From Candidatus Methylopumilus universalis (GTDB lineage Bacteria > Pseudomonadota > Gammaproteobacteria > Burkholderiales > Methylophilaceae), in assembly GCF_006364435.1 (NCBI RefSeq), contig NZ_CP040977.1, forward strand, positions 186,001 to 250,000: a DNA stretch of 64,000 nucleotides, read 5' to 3'. Of the stretch, positions 51,966 to 61,955 are shown piece after piece (the stretch's first letter is position 1; each line of letters opens with the position of its first letter). The position numbers were made by a program, and so were the translations under genes. The notes beneath the pieces were generated by a model. The model did no database searches. It saw only the letters and a program-made list of their open reading frames with translations, and was not told the origin of the DNA.

Positions 51966-53042
51966 ATGAGTTATTACATAGAAAAGCAAGACTATCGAAA
52001 CCTAGGGCAATCTAATTTGCTTATTTCACCCATTACTTTGGGGACGATGACCTTTGGTGAGCAAAATACAGAGGCTGAGGCATTTTTGCAGCTTGATTGG
52101 GCGATATCACACGGTATTAATTTTATTGATACGGCCGAGATGTATCCCGTTCCGCCAAAAGAAAATACTTTTACAGCGACCGAAATCATCATAGGTAATT
52201 GGCTAAAAAAACAAAAAAGAGATGACATTGTTTTGGCGACTAAAGCTGCGGGGCCCAGAAGATCACTCCATTGGATTCGCAATGGTCCTAAGGCGTTTGA
52301 TGAGCAAAATTTTCGTGCGGCACTTGAAGGTTCTTTAAAAAGACTTCAAACAGATTATATTGATTTGTATCAGCTCCACTGGCCCGAAAGAAATGTGCCT
52401 ATGTTTGGCCAATACAAATTTGATCCAAGCGGTGAAATGGAAGGTTCAAAATTAAAAGAATGGGTCTCTATAAATGAACAGTTAGAGGCATTAGCTAAGT
52501 TAGTGCAAGAAGGTAAGATTAAATATATCGGCATCTCAAATGAGCAGTCCTGGGGCGTGATGGAATTTATTCGTATTGCAAGAGAAAAGAATTTGCCTCT
52601 TATAGCTTCAGTTCAGAATTGTTATAACCTCATTAATAGGGGGTTAGAGTTTGGGATGACAGAAATCTTCTATCGAGAAAAGATCGGTTTTTTAGCTTAC
52701 TCCCCTTTAGCTTTTGGACATCTCACCGGTAAATATTTAAAGAATATCGATGAAAAAGGTCGCGTCACATTGTTTAAAGGCTTTGCACAAAGATATGACA
52801 AGCCTAATGTCTTCCCTGCTGTGAGGGCTTATGAAGCATTAGCATTAAAACATGACATGACATTGACTGAGATGGCTTTAGCATTTGTTTATCATCAATG
52901 GTTTGTAACATCCACCATCATAGGCGCAACATCGGTTGATCAATTAAAAGAAAATATTGAGGCGTTCAAAAGAAGATTACCTCAAGAATTATTAGATGAT
53001 ATTGAAAGAATTCATCTTACTCATATGAATCCGGCACCTTAA
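51966..53042 (+). CDS. Tas-like aldo/keto reductase
   Basis: A 358-residue NADPH-dependent aldo/keto reductase of the Tas type. The catalytic tetrad can be placed: Asp and Tyr in IDTAEMYP, Lys in LATKAAGPR and His in LYQLHWPER. The C-terminal TSTIIGATSVDQL is the nucleotide-binding end. The substrate is unknown. It is divergent from groESL (156-base gap) and 3 bases before bioA. Confidence 0.88.
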   Translation: MSYYIEKQDYRNLGQSNLLISPITLGTMTFGEQNTEAEAFLQLDWAISHGINFIDTAEMYPVPPKENTFTATEIIIGNWLKKQKRDDIVLATKAAGPRRSLHWIRNGPKAFDEQNFRAALEGSLKRLQTDYIDLYQLHWPERNVPMFGQYKFDPSGEMEGSKLKEWVSINEQLEALAKLVQEGKIKYIGISNEQSWGVMEFIRIAREKNLPLIASVQNCYNLINRGLEFGMTEIFYREKIGFLAYSPLAFGHLTGKYLKNIDEKGRVTLFKGFAQRYDKPNVFPAVRAYEALALKHDMTLTEMALAFVYHQWFVTSTIIGATSVDQLKENIEAFKRRLPQELLDDIERIHLTHMNPAP

Positions 53043-53045
53043 TGT

Positions 53046-54350
53046 ATGAAGAATCAGCAGTTTATTGATAGAAGTTTAAAAAATTTGTGGCATCCATGCA
53101 CGCAAATGAAAATTCAACAAGCCCAATCCCTTATCCCGATTAAGCGAGGTGAGGGAGTTTGGTTGTACGATTACAATGAAAAAAAATATTTAGACGCAAT
53201 AAGTTCGTGGTGGGTTAATTTATTTGGCCACAATCAAAGCGAAATTAAAAAATACATCACAGACCAGCTTGATCTAATAGAGCATGTGATGCTTGCAGGT
53301 TTAACACATGAGCCTGCTATCCTTCTCTCCGAAAAGTTAAGTAGTATCACAAACTTAGGCCACGCTTTTTATGGCAGCGATGGATCTAATGCTATTGAAA
53401 TCGCTATTAAAATGAGCGTGCATTATTGGAGGAATAAAGGATGTCCTAAAAAAAATAAAATAATTTATTTGGAAAATAGTTACCATGGAGAAACGCTCGG
53501 TGCTTTATCTGTGACAGACATAAAACTTTTTCGAAAAAATTATGCTTCATTGATTAAAAAAAATAATCCTATCAAGACGCCAGACTGGCGATATGCTGAC
53601 AAAGGTGAAACATCCGAATCCTATGCATTAAGATGTATTGAAGATTTAGAAATATATCTTCAAGACAATCATCAACACATAGCAGCTTTTATTATAGAGC
53701 CGCTTGTGCAATGCGCAACAGGCATGGGGATGTATCACGCAACTTATTTAGCAAAAGCCAGAGAGCTTTGTACAAAGTATCAAATCCATCTTATTGACGA
53801 TGAAATTGCAGTTGGTTTCGGAAGAACAGGAAAAATGTTTGCATTTGAGCATGCACAAATAAAACCTGATTTTATTTGTCTCTCAAAAGGATTAACAGGG
53901 GGCTATCTTCCTCTGTCATCTGTATTAACGACTGATGACATTTATATGGCATTTTATGAAGATAAGATAGAAAAAGGATTTCTTCATTCGCATAGCTATA
54001 CAGGTAATCCGCTCGCTTGCAGTGCAGCATTAGGCACATTAAGTTACTTTGAAAATCATGATGTGATTAATCAAAATAATAAAACCTCAGCTTATATATC
54101 GGAACGCATAAAGACACTCGAAACATTACCTATTTCTAATTTAAGAAATGTAGGCATGATATGGGCATTTGAGCTTGAAGAAGCCTCAAAAAACACAATA
54201 AAAAAAATAACTATGAAAGCCATTAAGAATGGGCTATTCATAAGACCAATAGGGAATACCATTTACTTTATGCCGCCTTATGTTATTAACCATGTCGACA
54301 TAGATTTTATGATTGATACAACTTTAGAAGCAATCCAGTCATACGTATAA
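53046..54350 (+). CDS. bioA: adenosylmethionine-8-amino-7-oxononanoate aminotransferase
   Basis: BioA (434 residues) converts KAPA to DAPA with S-adenosylmethionine as amino donor, in biotin synthesis. It is a PLP class III aminotransferase: the N-terminal LWHPCTQM and SSWWVNLFGHN, FYGSDGSNAIE for the cofactor phosphate, IDDEIAVGFGRTG with the PLP-ring Asp, and the Lys in CLSKGLTGGYLPLS. The other bio genes are not next to it. Confidence 0.96.
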   Translation: MKNQQFIDRSLKNLWHPCTQMKIQQAQSLIPIKRGEGVWLYDYNEKKYLDAISSWWVNLFGHNQSEIKKYITDQLDLIEHVMLAGLTHEPAILLSEKLSSITNLGHAFYGSDGSNAIEIAIKMSVHYWRNKGCPKKNKIIYLENSYHGETLGALSVTDIKLFRKNYASLIKKNNPIKTPDWRYADKGETSESYALRCIEDLEIYLQDNHQHIAAFIIEPLVQCATGMGMYHATYLAKARELCTKYQIHLIDDEIAVGFGRTGKMFAFEHAQIKPDFICLSKGLTGGYLPLSSVLTTDDIYMAFYEDKIEKGFLHSHSYTGNPLACSAALGTLSYFENHDVINQNNKTSAYISERIKTLETLPISNLRNVGMIWAFELEEASKNTIKKITMKAIKNGLFIRPIGNTIYFMPPYVINHVDIDFMIDTTLEAIQSYV

Positions 54351-54352
54351 AT

Positions 54353-55744
54353 ATGCGAATACTAATTTTGATTTATGCGTTATGGACGCATGCTGCATTT
54401 GCGGATACTAATGCCATTAATAAAATACTCAATCGCGCTGAGCTTTCAAAAGAAAACTACTCGCTTTATATTAAAAATATATCGAAGCAAAATGTAGTGT
54501 TTAGTTATAACGAACAAAAAGCATTTAATCCAGCTTCAGTGATGAAGCTCGTGACGACATACGCTGGACTCCAACTTTTAGGCCCACAGTTCCAATGGAA
54601 GACAGAGGTACTTTATAAGGGCGCCATAAAAAATAAGCACCTTTATGGCAACCTTATTATTAAAGCTTATGGCGATCCCACACTCACTTATGCAGATCTT
54701 TCAGAAATTATCGAGAAAGTTCAACAGCAGGGTATTTTGCACATTCATGGCAATGTTATTTTTGATGAAAGTTTCTTCGGGAAATTGGAAGATCAAGATG
54801 CTATTGATGATAAAAAATATCGAGCCTATAACGTCAATCCAAAATCTTTTGTAGTGAACGAGAACACAGTCAACTTTAAATTTTCAATCATTAATAAAAA
54901 AATTAAAATACAAACCTTTCCTGAAATTAAAACGCTAAAAGTTATTAATCATTTAAAACTTACTGATCAGGGGTGTAATGATTGGAAAGATAGTCTTGGG
55001 TATGAAATAGAGACGAAATTAAATGTGACGGAGATTAAATTTAGCGGTCGCTTTGATAAGGCTTGTGAAAGTAAAAATATTGATTTGTCTGTGATGGGTA
55101 TTGATCGCTTACCTCAGGCCTTATTTGAAAAGCTTTGGAATCTCCACGGTGGAAGCGTAGAGGGTGAATTTAAAAACACCTATCAACATATTGCCGATAC
55201 GCTTAAGATTTACGAGCACCAATCGAGACCGTTAAGTCTCGTTGTGAGAGATGTTAACAAATATAGCCAAAATTTAATTGCTAGGAATTTATTGCTTACT
55301 ATTCTTGCAGAAAATAATGGCAATCCCATTACTGAAAATGAGGCAGGAAGATTTATTAAAGAATCTTTAATTAAAGGAAAAGTTAATCTTGATTCTCTTG
55401 AGATGGATAACGGCGCTGGACTATCAAGGAATGCAAAAGTGAATTCTGAGAATCTAGGCTTTTTATTAGAAAAAGCCTACACCGATACCTATATGCCTGA
55501 ATTTATAGCATCGCTTCCAAATATAGGGATAGACGGTACTTTGAAGAGTAGAGGAAAAAAATTATCTGTTGCAAAGCATGCCTATTTAAAAACAGGCAGT
55601 ATTCAAAATGTCAGCGCTATTGCAGGATATATTTTTGATAAAAATAATGACGTGAAAGTTTTTGTATTTATAGCAAATGATCCTAAGGCAAACGAATCAT
55701 CTAAAATACAAGACGAGCTGATTGAATGGACTTATCTTAATTAA
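54353..55744 (+). CDS. dacB: D-alanyl-D-alanine carboxypeptidase / endopeptidase (PBP4 type)
   Basis: A 463-residue periplasmic class C penicillin-binding protein. It has a short signal peptide (about 1-17), the SxxK motif in [10 protein letters not shown] with the nucleophilic Ser, the SxN motif in [11 protein letters not shown], and the KTG motif in [10 protein letters not shown]. It trims pentapeptides or cleaves cross-links in peptidoglycan. It starts 2 bases after bioA. Confidence 0.94.
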   Translation: MRILILIYALWTHAAFADTNAINKILNRAELSKENYSLYIKNISKQNVVFSYNEQKAFNPASVMKLVTTYAGLQLLGPQFQWKTEVLYKGAIKNKHLYGNLIIKAYGDPTLTYADLSEIIEKVQQQGILHIHGNVIFDESFFGKLEDQDAIDDKKYRAYNVNPKSFVVNENTVNFKFSIINKKIKIQTFPEIKTLKVINHLKLTDQGCNDWKDSLGYEIETKLNVTEIKFSGRFDKACESKNIDLSVMGIDRLPQALFEKLWNLHGGSVEGEFKNTYQHIADTLKIYEHQSRPLSLVVRDVNKYSQNLIARNLLLTILAENNGNPITENEAGRFIKESLIKGKVNLDSLEMDNGAGLSRNAKVNSENLGFLLEKAYTDTYMPEFIASLPNIGIDGTLKSRGKKLSVAKHAYLKTGSIQNVSAIAGYIFDKNNDVKVFVFIANDPKANESSKIQDELIEWTYLN

Positions 55745-55761
55745 ACTTAAGGAATGTTAAT

Positions 55762-56226
55762 ATGCGATATATGAATGTGATTAAATTTATTTTAGCTTTT
55801 AGTATTATTTTAATTAATATTGATTTGGCTTTTGCTGAATCAAAAATCTCACAAAAGGAATTGAAATTGGAAAAAAATATCACTACATTAGTTATTAAAG
55901 ATAGTGTCCTAGGAAATGGACGGCAAGCTGAAAAGGGACTTGCAGTAACTGTTCATTACACCGGCTGGTTATACGACCCTAATCAAAAAGATGGCAAGGG
56001 CAAAAAATTTGATAGCTCATTAGATCGCAATGATCCTTTCGTTTTTAATTTAGGTGGTGGTCAGGTAATACGGGGTTGGGATGATGGAGTGGATGGTATG
56101 AAAATTCATGGCAAAAGGACACTCATTATTCCTCCAGAAATGGGTTATGGATCTAGAGGAGCGGGTGGCGTTATTCCACCAAATGCCACTTTAATTTTTG
56201 ATGTTGAGTTGCTTGGAGTTAAATAA
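55762..56226 (+). CDS. FKBP-type peptidyl-prolyl isomerase, exported
   Basis: A 154-residue protein with a signal peptide (about 1-26) and one FKBP domain. [41 protein letters not shown] and [29 protein letters not shown] are diagnostic. It probably assists folding in the periplasm. AAGGA lies 11 bases before the ATG. The stop overlaps the next ATG (TAATGA context). Confidence 0.94.
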   Translation: MRYMNVIKFILAFSIILINIDLAFAESKISQKELKLEKNITTLVIKDSVLGNGRQAEKGLAVTVHYTGWLYDPNQKDGKGKKFDSSLDRNDPFVFNLGGGQVIRGWDDGVDGMKIHGKRTLIIPPEMGYGSRGAGGVIPPNATLIFDVELLGVK

Positions 56227-56645
56227 TGAAAGCTCGGGTTAAGTGGGTTGAGAATGTATGTTTTATTGGTGAGTCCGAGTCAAATCATTCAGTGATCTTA
56301 GATGGACCCGAAGAGTTAGGTGGCAGAAAATTAGGTATGCGACCTATGGAAATGTTACTGATTGGCATGGGAGGGTGCACATCATTTGATGTGGTCACCA
56401 TTCTCAAGAAATCAAGACAAGCTATCAGTGATTGTTATGCTGAAATTGAAGCTACGAGAGCTGATACAGTGCCAAAAGTATTCACTAAGATACATATTCA
56501 TTTTGTACTAAAAGGTGAGAACTTAGACAAAGATCAGGTTGAGCGAGCGATTAAGTTATCTGCTGAAAAATATTGCTCAGCTTCGATCATGCTATCCAAA
56601 TCAGTTGAAATTACTCACGATTTTGAAATTAAAGAAGGTGATTAA
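56226..56645 (+). CDS. OsmC/YhfA-family protein
   Basis: A 139-residue OsmC-fold protein. The first conserved Cys is in IGMGGCTSFDVV and the second in AEKYCSASIML; this pair is the redox centre in OsmC/Ohr peroxidases. The sequence is closest to the YhfA branch, whose substrate is unclear. It overlaps the FKBP gene by 1 base. Its stop is only 7 bases from that of the opposing DUF2322 gene. Confidence 0.88.
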   Translation: MKARVKWVENVCFIGESESNHSVILDGPEELGGRKLGMRPMEMLLIGMGGCTSFDVVTILKKSRQAISDCYAEIEATRADTVPKVFTKIHIHFVLKGENLDKDQVERAIKLSAEKYCSASIMLSKSVEITHDFEIKEGD

Positions 56646-56652
56646 GCCGTAA

Positions 56653-56967
56653 TTAATGTTTAATAATTCTTAAATCGAGGGGCTCTTCATTTTCCATTAC
56701 GGAAAGAAGGCGATCAATATTTGGATGTTTTCCTGGGTTCTTTTGTGCATCCTCAGTATGTTCCGAATATAAATCAAGACCTTCAATCGCAGCATCTAAA
56801 GTAATTGAACCAAAAAGCTTCCAAAGATGTTGGTAGACTTTAATAGAGCCTTGGCTTCCGGGCTTATTCTCGATAGAGCCTATTAATGTATTATTTTTAT
56901 AAATCTCGATGCGATCAATATGATCTGAATTATCGAGTGTCAATAGAATTTCATTGAATTTTTGCAT
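56653..56967 (-). CDS. DUF2322 family protein
   Basis: A 104-residue cytosolic protein without membrane segments or known catalytic residues. The family pattern is visible as HIDRIEIYKNN, IENKPGSQGSIKVYQHL and the strongly conserved SEHTEDAQKNPGKHPNIDRL. The function is unknown. It follows coq7 by 3 bases and ends the ctpA-coq7 run. Confidence 0.82.
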   Translation of the reverse strand: MQKFNEILLTLDNSDHIDRIEIYKNNTLIGSIENKPGSQGSIKVYQHLWKLFGSITLDAAIEGLDLYSEHTEDAQKNPGKHPNIDRLLSVMENEEPLDLRIIKH

Positions 56968-56970
56968 TGA

Positions 56971-57591
56971 TTAAATTTTTGCAGAGAGCATAGTCATAAC
57001 TTTTGATGTTAATGACATTGCTTTTTTGACTTGATGAGGCAATTCGATACCACCTAATTCCTTTGCTTTGGCTGCATGCTGTTCTTCATCGTTCGCCATC
57101 ACTTCTAAAATTTTATTAGTTTTAAGATCTTTTTTTGATATTTTATTTAAGTGATTTGTTAAATGTTGTGTTACTTGACGTTCTGTTTCAGCTAAAAATC
57201 CTAAGTTATATTTTTCACCTAATACGCTTGCAAAAGAGCCCATTAAGAACGATCCCGTATACCAAATAGGATTAAGAAGGCTGGTTTTGCCCCCTAGTTC
57301 ATGAATTCTAGTATTACACCAATCAAGATGATCAATTTCTTCCTTGGAAGCTTTTTTTAAAGACTCCGTCCCTTCGCCATGCGGATTGAAAAGAAGTTGT
57401 CCGCTATATAAAGCTTGTGCGCATACCTCACCCGCATGATTGACTCGCATCAATTCGATGGTGCGTTTTTTTTCGTCTGGAGTTAATTCGGTATCTTCAA
57501 TGTGAAGATCAGGTCTTGGTCTTGAGCCCTTAGGTTTGGAAAATAAAACCTTCAGGCCCTTATCAAATTCAATAATGAGATCATCAATCAT
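56971..57591 (-). CDS. coq7: 2-polyprenyl-3-methyl-6-methoxy-1,4-benzoquinone monooxygenase
   Basis: Coq7 (206 residues) performs the last hydroxylation in ubiquinone synthesis. It is a di-iron protein: Glu in NHAGEVCAQALY, ExxH in KEEIDHLDWC and a second ExxH in NDEEQHAAKA supply the ligands. Its ATG overlaps the ctpA stop as ATGA, so the genes are probably translationally coupled. Confidence 0.96.
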   Translation of the reverse strand: MIDDLIIEFDKGLKVLFSKPKGSRPRPDLHIEDTELTPDEKKRTIELMRVNHAGEVCAQALYSGQLLFNPHGEGTESLKKASKEEIDHLDWCNTRIHELGGKTSLLNPIWYTGSFLMGSFASVLGEKYNLGFLAETERQVTQHLTNHLNKISKKDLKTNKILEVMANDEEQHAAKAKELGGIELPHQVKKAMSLTSKVMTMLSAKI

Positions 57592-58997
57592 TTGTTTTGA
57601 ATAATTTGTAGGCCTTTGAGAATATTCATCGCTTCTTGAAATTGCTTATCTGCTTTACTTGCAGGTTCAATCGGGCCTGATGGCGTATCAGAAGTTTTCT
57701 TTTTCTCTTCTTCAGGTTTTTTGATTGGTGGAGCTAAAGGTTTGCTATCTTTATCTTTAGGTGCAACATTCGTATCCGCATCTTTTGGATTTGAAAGATG
57801 GTTTGTAAGATCCGCTTCTTTAGTCATAAATGAAGGATCGCTTCCGTCATCAACAATGATATCAGGCACAATCCCTTTAGCCTGAATAGATCTTCCTTTA
57901 GGCGTAAAGTATCTTGCTGTTGTCATCTTAATCGCCGTACCGTTATTCATAGGCAGAATACTTTGTACAGAGCCTTTACCAAAACTTTGCATACCTACAA
58001 TCAAAGCTCTCTTATGATCTTGGAGTGCGCCTGCTACAATTTCAGATGCAGATGCTGAACCGTTATTTACTAAAACAGCCATGGGTGTTGTTCTAATATC
58101 CTCTGGAAAATCTTTAAGGTAGTCATCTTTGCCCCCGCCTTTTAAATAATCCCCTGGTACAGCTGTTAAGTGCATTTTTGAATCTTGTGCACGACCTTCG
58201 GTATAAACGACTAAGTCACCTTTTGGCAAGAAGGCAGCAGATACACCTACAGCGGCATTCAATAGACCACCTGGATTATTTCTAAGATCAAGCAATATAC
58301 CTTTTAATGGTGTTTTATTTTGCTGGCGAAGATTTTTTAGGAGCTTCGCTAAATCTTCACCTGTATGTTCTTGGAATTGAGCGACACGAACGTAAGCGTA
58401 ATTAGGTTCAACAAGCTTTCCTTTAACGCTTTGTGTCTTGATGATGGCGCGCACTAGATTAAAAGTTAAAGGTTTAGTTTCTCCCTTTCTTAATACAGTG
58501 AGAACAATGCTGGTCCCTGGTTTACCACGCATTTTTTTAACTGAGTCATTAAGCGTTAAGCCTTTTGTCGAAGTCTCATCTAATTTCATGATAAGGTCGC
58601 CGCTCTTCAGACCTGCTTTATAAGCTGGACTATCTTCAATCGGAGAAACCACTTTTACAAAACCATCTTCCATGCCGACTTCAATACCAAGACCACCAAA
58701 CTCACCTTGAGTGGCTTGATTTAAGTCCTTAAGATCTTCGGTATTTAGGAAAGAAGAGTGAGGATCAAGTCCTGTTAACATGCCGTTGAGTGCTTCGTTA
58801 ATAAGCTTCTTGTCTTCTACGGGCTCAACATAGTCAGATTTAATTTTGCCAAAGACTTCAGCAAAAGTTCTAAGCTCATCAACGGGCAAATTATTTTTTT
58901 CAGCTTTATCCGCAAAGACGGGTAAATTTAAACTGATTAGAACACCAATAATAGCGCCACAGGCTATAAGGGTAAATTTTTCGAATTTTGAGCGCAT
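57588..58997 (-). CDS. ctpA: C-terminal processing (S41) peptidase
   Basis: A 469-residue periplasmic serine protease of the CtpA/Prc type. It has an N-terminal signal anchor (about 8-30), a PDZ domain (about 90-175, GGLGIEVG), and the catalytic Ser in NNGSASASEIVAG with the Lys in FGKGSVQ about 25 residues later. A Lys/Pro/Ser-rich linker (about 395-445) precedes a short C-terminal helix. The 118-base upstream gap shows no clear promoter. Confidence 0.95.
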   Translation of the reverse strand: MRSKFEKFTLIACGAIIGVLISLNLPVFADKAEKNNLPVDELRTFAEVFGKIKSDYVEPVEDKKLINEALNGMLTGLDPHSSFLNTEDLKDLNQATQGEFGGLGIEVGMEDGFVKVVSPIEDSPAYKAGLKSGDLIMKLDETSTKGLTLNDSVKKMRGKPGTSIVLTVLRKGETKPLTFNLVRAIIKTQSVKGKLVEPNYAYVRVAQFQEHTGEDLAKLLKNLRQQNKTPLKGILLDLRNNPGGLLNAAVGVSAAFLPKGDLVVYTEGRAQDSKMHLTAVPGDYLKGGGKDDYLKDFPEDIRTTPMAVLVNNGSASASEIVAGALQDHKRALIVGMQSFGKGSVQSILPMNNGTAIKMTTARYFTPKGRSIQAKGIVPDIIVDDGSDPSFMTKEADLTNHLSNPKDADTNVAPKDKDSKPLAPPIKKPEEEKKKTSDTPSGPIEPASKADKQFQEAMNILKGLQIIQNK

Positions 58998-59115
58998 GAA
59001 GGACTTTCGTAATAAGCTATTAAGCAGTAATTATTTAATAATAAAGCATTCTGTCTTTTTGTTTGCCTTATATCAATAGGCTTGAATAAATATATTTTAA
59101 GAATACCTTTGAACC

Positions 59116-59403
59116 ATGGGAACTAAATCTAAAACATATGAAATCGAAATTCAATTTTGCACTCAATGTGGCTGGCTTCCCAGAGCATCATGGATGATGC
59201 AGGAGATATTAACGACTTTTCAGGATGAAATTTTATCAGTCACATTAACCCCAAAGTCAGGCGGAATTTTTGAAATTTTCCTAGATAAAGAAAAAATCTA
59301 TTCTAGATCGGACTTCGGAGGATTCCTGGATATTAAGGATATTAAAAAATTGATTAGAGATAAGATTAACCCAGGAAAAAACCTAGGTCACACTGATCTT
59401 TAG
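59116..59403 (+). CDS. SelT/SelW/SelH-family (Rdx) CxxC protein
   Basis: A 95-residue thioredoxin-like protein with the redox motif CTQC (C15, C18) in IQFCTQCGWLPRA. It is the all-Cys version of the selenoprotein W family. The role is unknown, probably thiol redox. The upstream gap shows a short GCCT/AGGC repeat near 59068-59085 and no clear promoter. Its TAG stop interlocks with the TAA of the opposing hydrolase gene. Confidence 0.88.
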   Translation: MGTKSKTYEIEIQFCTQCGWLPRASWMMQEILTTFQDEILSVTLTPKSGGIFEIFLDKEKIYSRSDFGGFLDIKDIKKLIRDKINPGKNLGHTDL

Positions 59404-59930
59404 AGTGTTTCTTCTGGATCAACTCTCGTTGCGCCATTAAATCTTTTAAGCCAATAGTTTTTTGTAAGATTTTCTACGCGAATAGTTTTTCCTGTGCGTG
59501 GCGCGTGTATAAATTCATTATTTCCCACATAGATACCAACATGAGAGAACTTAGATTTTCTTGTATTAAAAAACACAAGATCCCCCGGTTGTAAGTCCTC
59601 AAATTTTATAGTTTCACCAATCTTACTAAGTGATCTGGCACTTGGCGGAAGGCTTAAATTTAGCGCTTGCTCGAAGACATATTTTACAAACTGACTACAA
59701 TCAAAACCCGTTTCTGGTTTTGAGCCACCTAACTTATATTTAATACCCGTAAGCTCATAAGCTTTATCTATGATAAGAGGGATGTTGTTAGTCCATTGTT
59801 TATCAACTACTGGTGTCGACTCTGAGGCTACCACCGAGTCTTGACTGCTAACATTAATTGAATCAACTTCAGCCCAAGCGGGACTTGAAAATGCAAGTAT
59901 TAAAAGGGTAATTAGCGTTTTGAAATTCAT
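59400..59930 (-). CDS. NlpC/P60-family cell wall hydrolase
   Basis: A 176-residue exported protein with a signal peptide starting MNFKTLITLLILAFSSPAWA. The NlpC/P60 domain has the catalytic Cys in TGFDCSQFVKYVF, His in FSHVGIYVG and a second polar residue in FIHAPRTGK. It probably cleaves a gamma-glutamyl-diamino acid bond in peptidoglycan stems. I chose the ATG at 59930, which opens directly on the signal peptide; a frame 12 codons longer adds a non-signal N-terminus. Confidence 0.92.
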   Translation of the reverse strand: MNFKTLITLLILAFSSPAWAEVDSINVSSQDSVVASESTPVVDKQWTNNIPLIIDKAYELTGIKYKLGGSKPETGFDCSQFVKYVFEQALNLSLPPSARSLSKIGETIKFEDLQPGDLVFFNTRKSKFSHVGIYVGNNEFIHAPRTGKTIRVENLTKNYWLKRFNGATRVDPEETL

Positions 59931-60020
59931 AGTTTGAAAATGAGTTAATTTAAGACATTTTACCATTTAAGGTGTGTTTGTGAAATCGGAGTTTCATCTG
60001 CATGAGATAATCCTGGGACC

Positions 60021-61952
60021 ATGAATGAACTATTTATTAAACAATTTTTTAGTGAAAAAGGCGAGCTATCTCAGAGTATTGAAGATTATCGTCTGAGACA
60101 GGAGCAGGTCGACATCTCGGTATTAATTGACGAAGCTATCACAAATAAAAAAAAGTTAATTGTTGAGGCCGGAACGGGTATTGGTAAAACTTTTGCGTAT
60201 CTTGTGCCAGCGTTTTTGTCTGGCGGGAAAATTATTATTTCTACGGCTACCAAAAATCTTCAGGATCAGTTGTTTACTAAAGATATTCCCATGATTAGAG
60301 ATGCATTAAATGTCCCCGTGACTCTAGCAATGTTGAAGGGCAGATCAAACTATCTATGTCACTTGCGATTAGAAAACGCCATGATCGAAGGCGCATTTAT
60401 GACCAAAGAAGATGTCACTTATTTGCATCTCGTTAATCAACATGCGAAGCATAGTATGGATGGCGATAGATCAGAATTGGATACAATTCCAGAGAGCTCC
60501 TCCATATGGCCCCAGGTCACCTCCACTAAAGAAAATTGTTTAGGTCAGGATTGTAGTTTTTATAAAGAGTGCTTTGTTATGAACGCCAGAAAAAAAGCAT
60601 TGACTGCTGATGTCACGATCGTGAATCACCATTTATTTTTTGCCGACCTTAACATGAAGGAAGAAGGCATATCCGAACTTCTACCAAAAGCCACTACTGT
60701 TATTTTTGATGAGGCCCATCAAATACCTGACATCGCATCTATTTTCTTTGGAAAAAATGTTTCAACGGCTCAAATTAGCGAGATCGTTCAGGATGGCTAT
60801 CAAATTTATTTGAAACATATGAAAGACGTTTCAGATTTTGAAACAATTTTAAATGATCTAGAAAAAGCAAATAAAGATTTTAGACTTGTATTTCCAAGGG
60901 AATCTAATCGATACCCATACCAAAAAATTTCTACTTTTAGCCGATTCGACTCTGCTTACGAAAACTTAATTGAAAAACTCAAAACATTAATTCAGTTATT
61001 GGCTCATCACAAGGACAGGGATACGGAGATTGAAAAGTATTTTGATAATTCGAATGAAATACTTTCCAATTTTGATAATTGGCGTGACGATAAAGATAAC
61101 AACTCAATAAAGTGGGTAGAGGTTTATTCTCAGTCCGTGCAACTTAATAATACCCCCTTATCGATTGCCGATATGTTTGCAAAACATATCAATAATGAAT
61201 TAACTTCATGGATCTTTACATCTGCAACTCTCGCTGTAAAAAATAATTTTGATCATTTCAAAAGTCAGCTAGGTTTAACAGATGCGGATTCTGTTTCTAA
61301 GGAAAGTCCATTTAACTACGCTGAAAAGGCTTTACTTTTTGTACCTAAACTAATGCCAGATGCTAATCATGAGAACTTTAACTTTGCGGTTGTTAATCAA
61401 ATTTATCCCTTTATCAAAGCGAGCAAAGGTAGGGCATTTATTTTATGTACGACACTAAAGTCTATGCGGGAGATATTTACGCTCCTTCAAGATAAAATTG
61501 AAACGGATCAGTTGGATTACCCCATATACCTTCAGGGCGATGGTTCAAGGAATCATCTTTTAAATAAGTTTAGAGAACACGGTCACGCTGTCCTCATAGG
61601 CTCTTTAAGTTTTTGGGAGGGGGTTGATGTGAAGGGAGATGCCCTATCATTAGTGGTAATAGATAAATTGCCTTTTTTTTCGCCAGAAGATCCGGTGCTC
61701 GCTGCGAGAATTGATAAAATTAACAAAAGTGGAAAGAATGCCTTCATGGAATATCAGTTACCTAACGCAGTGATTACTTTAAAGCAGGGAGCTGGTCGAT
61801 TAATTCGCGATGAATTTGATAAGGGCGTACTGGTGATATGTGATACAAGAATTATTGAAAAAGCTTATGGAAAAAGAATGTGGCAGAGCCTGCCTCCTTT
61901 CGCTCGATCACGAGATGATTTAGAGGTTATCCAGTTCCTAGAAAAAATTTAA
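60021..61952 (+). CDS. DinG/YoaA-type iron-sulphur DNA helicase
   Basis: A 643-residue superfamily 2 helicase of the XPD-like group. Walker A is EAGTGIGKTF, followed by STATKNLQDQL. Four Cys around NYLC, CLGQDC and KEC form the 4Fe-4S domain. Motif II is VIFDEAHQ, and GAGRLIRD is motif VI. Length fits YoaA (636) better than DinG (716). It may act in replication-fork or repair processing, and in E. coli YoaA works with the HolC chi subunit. tsaB follows after 3 bases. Confidence 0.9.
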   Translation: MNELFIKQFFSEKGELSQSIEDYRLRQEQVDISVLIDEAITNKKKLIVEAGTGIGKTFAYLVPAFLSGGKIIISTATKNLQDQLFTKDIPMIRDALNVPVTLAMLKGRSNYLCHLRLENAMIEGAFMTKEDVTYLHLVNQHAKHSMDGDRSELDTIPESSSIWPQVTSTKENCLGQDCSFYKECFVMNARKKALTADVTIVNHHLFFADLNMKEEGISELLPKATTVIFDEAHQIPDIASIFFGKNVSTAQISEIVQDGYQIYLKHMKDVSDFETILNDLEKANKDFRLVFPRESNRYPYQKISTFSRFDSAYENLIEKLKTLIQLLAHHKDRDTEIEKYFDNSNEILSNFDNWRDDKDNNSIKWVEVYSQSVQLNNTPLSIADMFAKHINNELTSWIFTSATLAVKNNFDHFKSQLGLTDADSVSKESPFNYAEKALLFVPKLMPDANHENFNFAVVNQIYPFIKASKGRAFILCTTLKSMREIFTLLQDKIETDQLDYPIYLQGDGSRNHLLNKFREHGHAVLIGSLSFWEGVDVKGDALSLVVIDKLPFFSPEDPVLAARIDKINKSGKNAFMEYQLPNAVITLKQGAGRLIRDEFDKGVLVICDTRIIEKAYGKRMWQSLPPFARSRDDLEVIQFLEKI

Positions 61953-61955
61953 TCT

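Noticed and set aside
59931-60020. Promoter for the DinG/YoaA-like gene (GATAAT near 60005)
   Set aside because: No -35 at an acceptable distance could be found, so it was not listed as a feature; the 90-base gap otherwise shows nothing clear.
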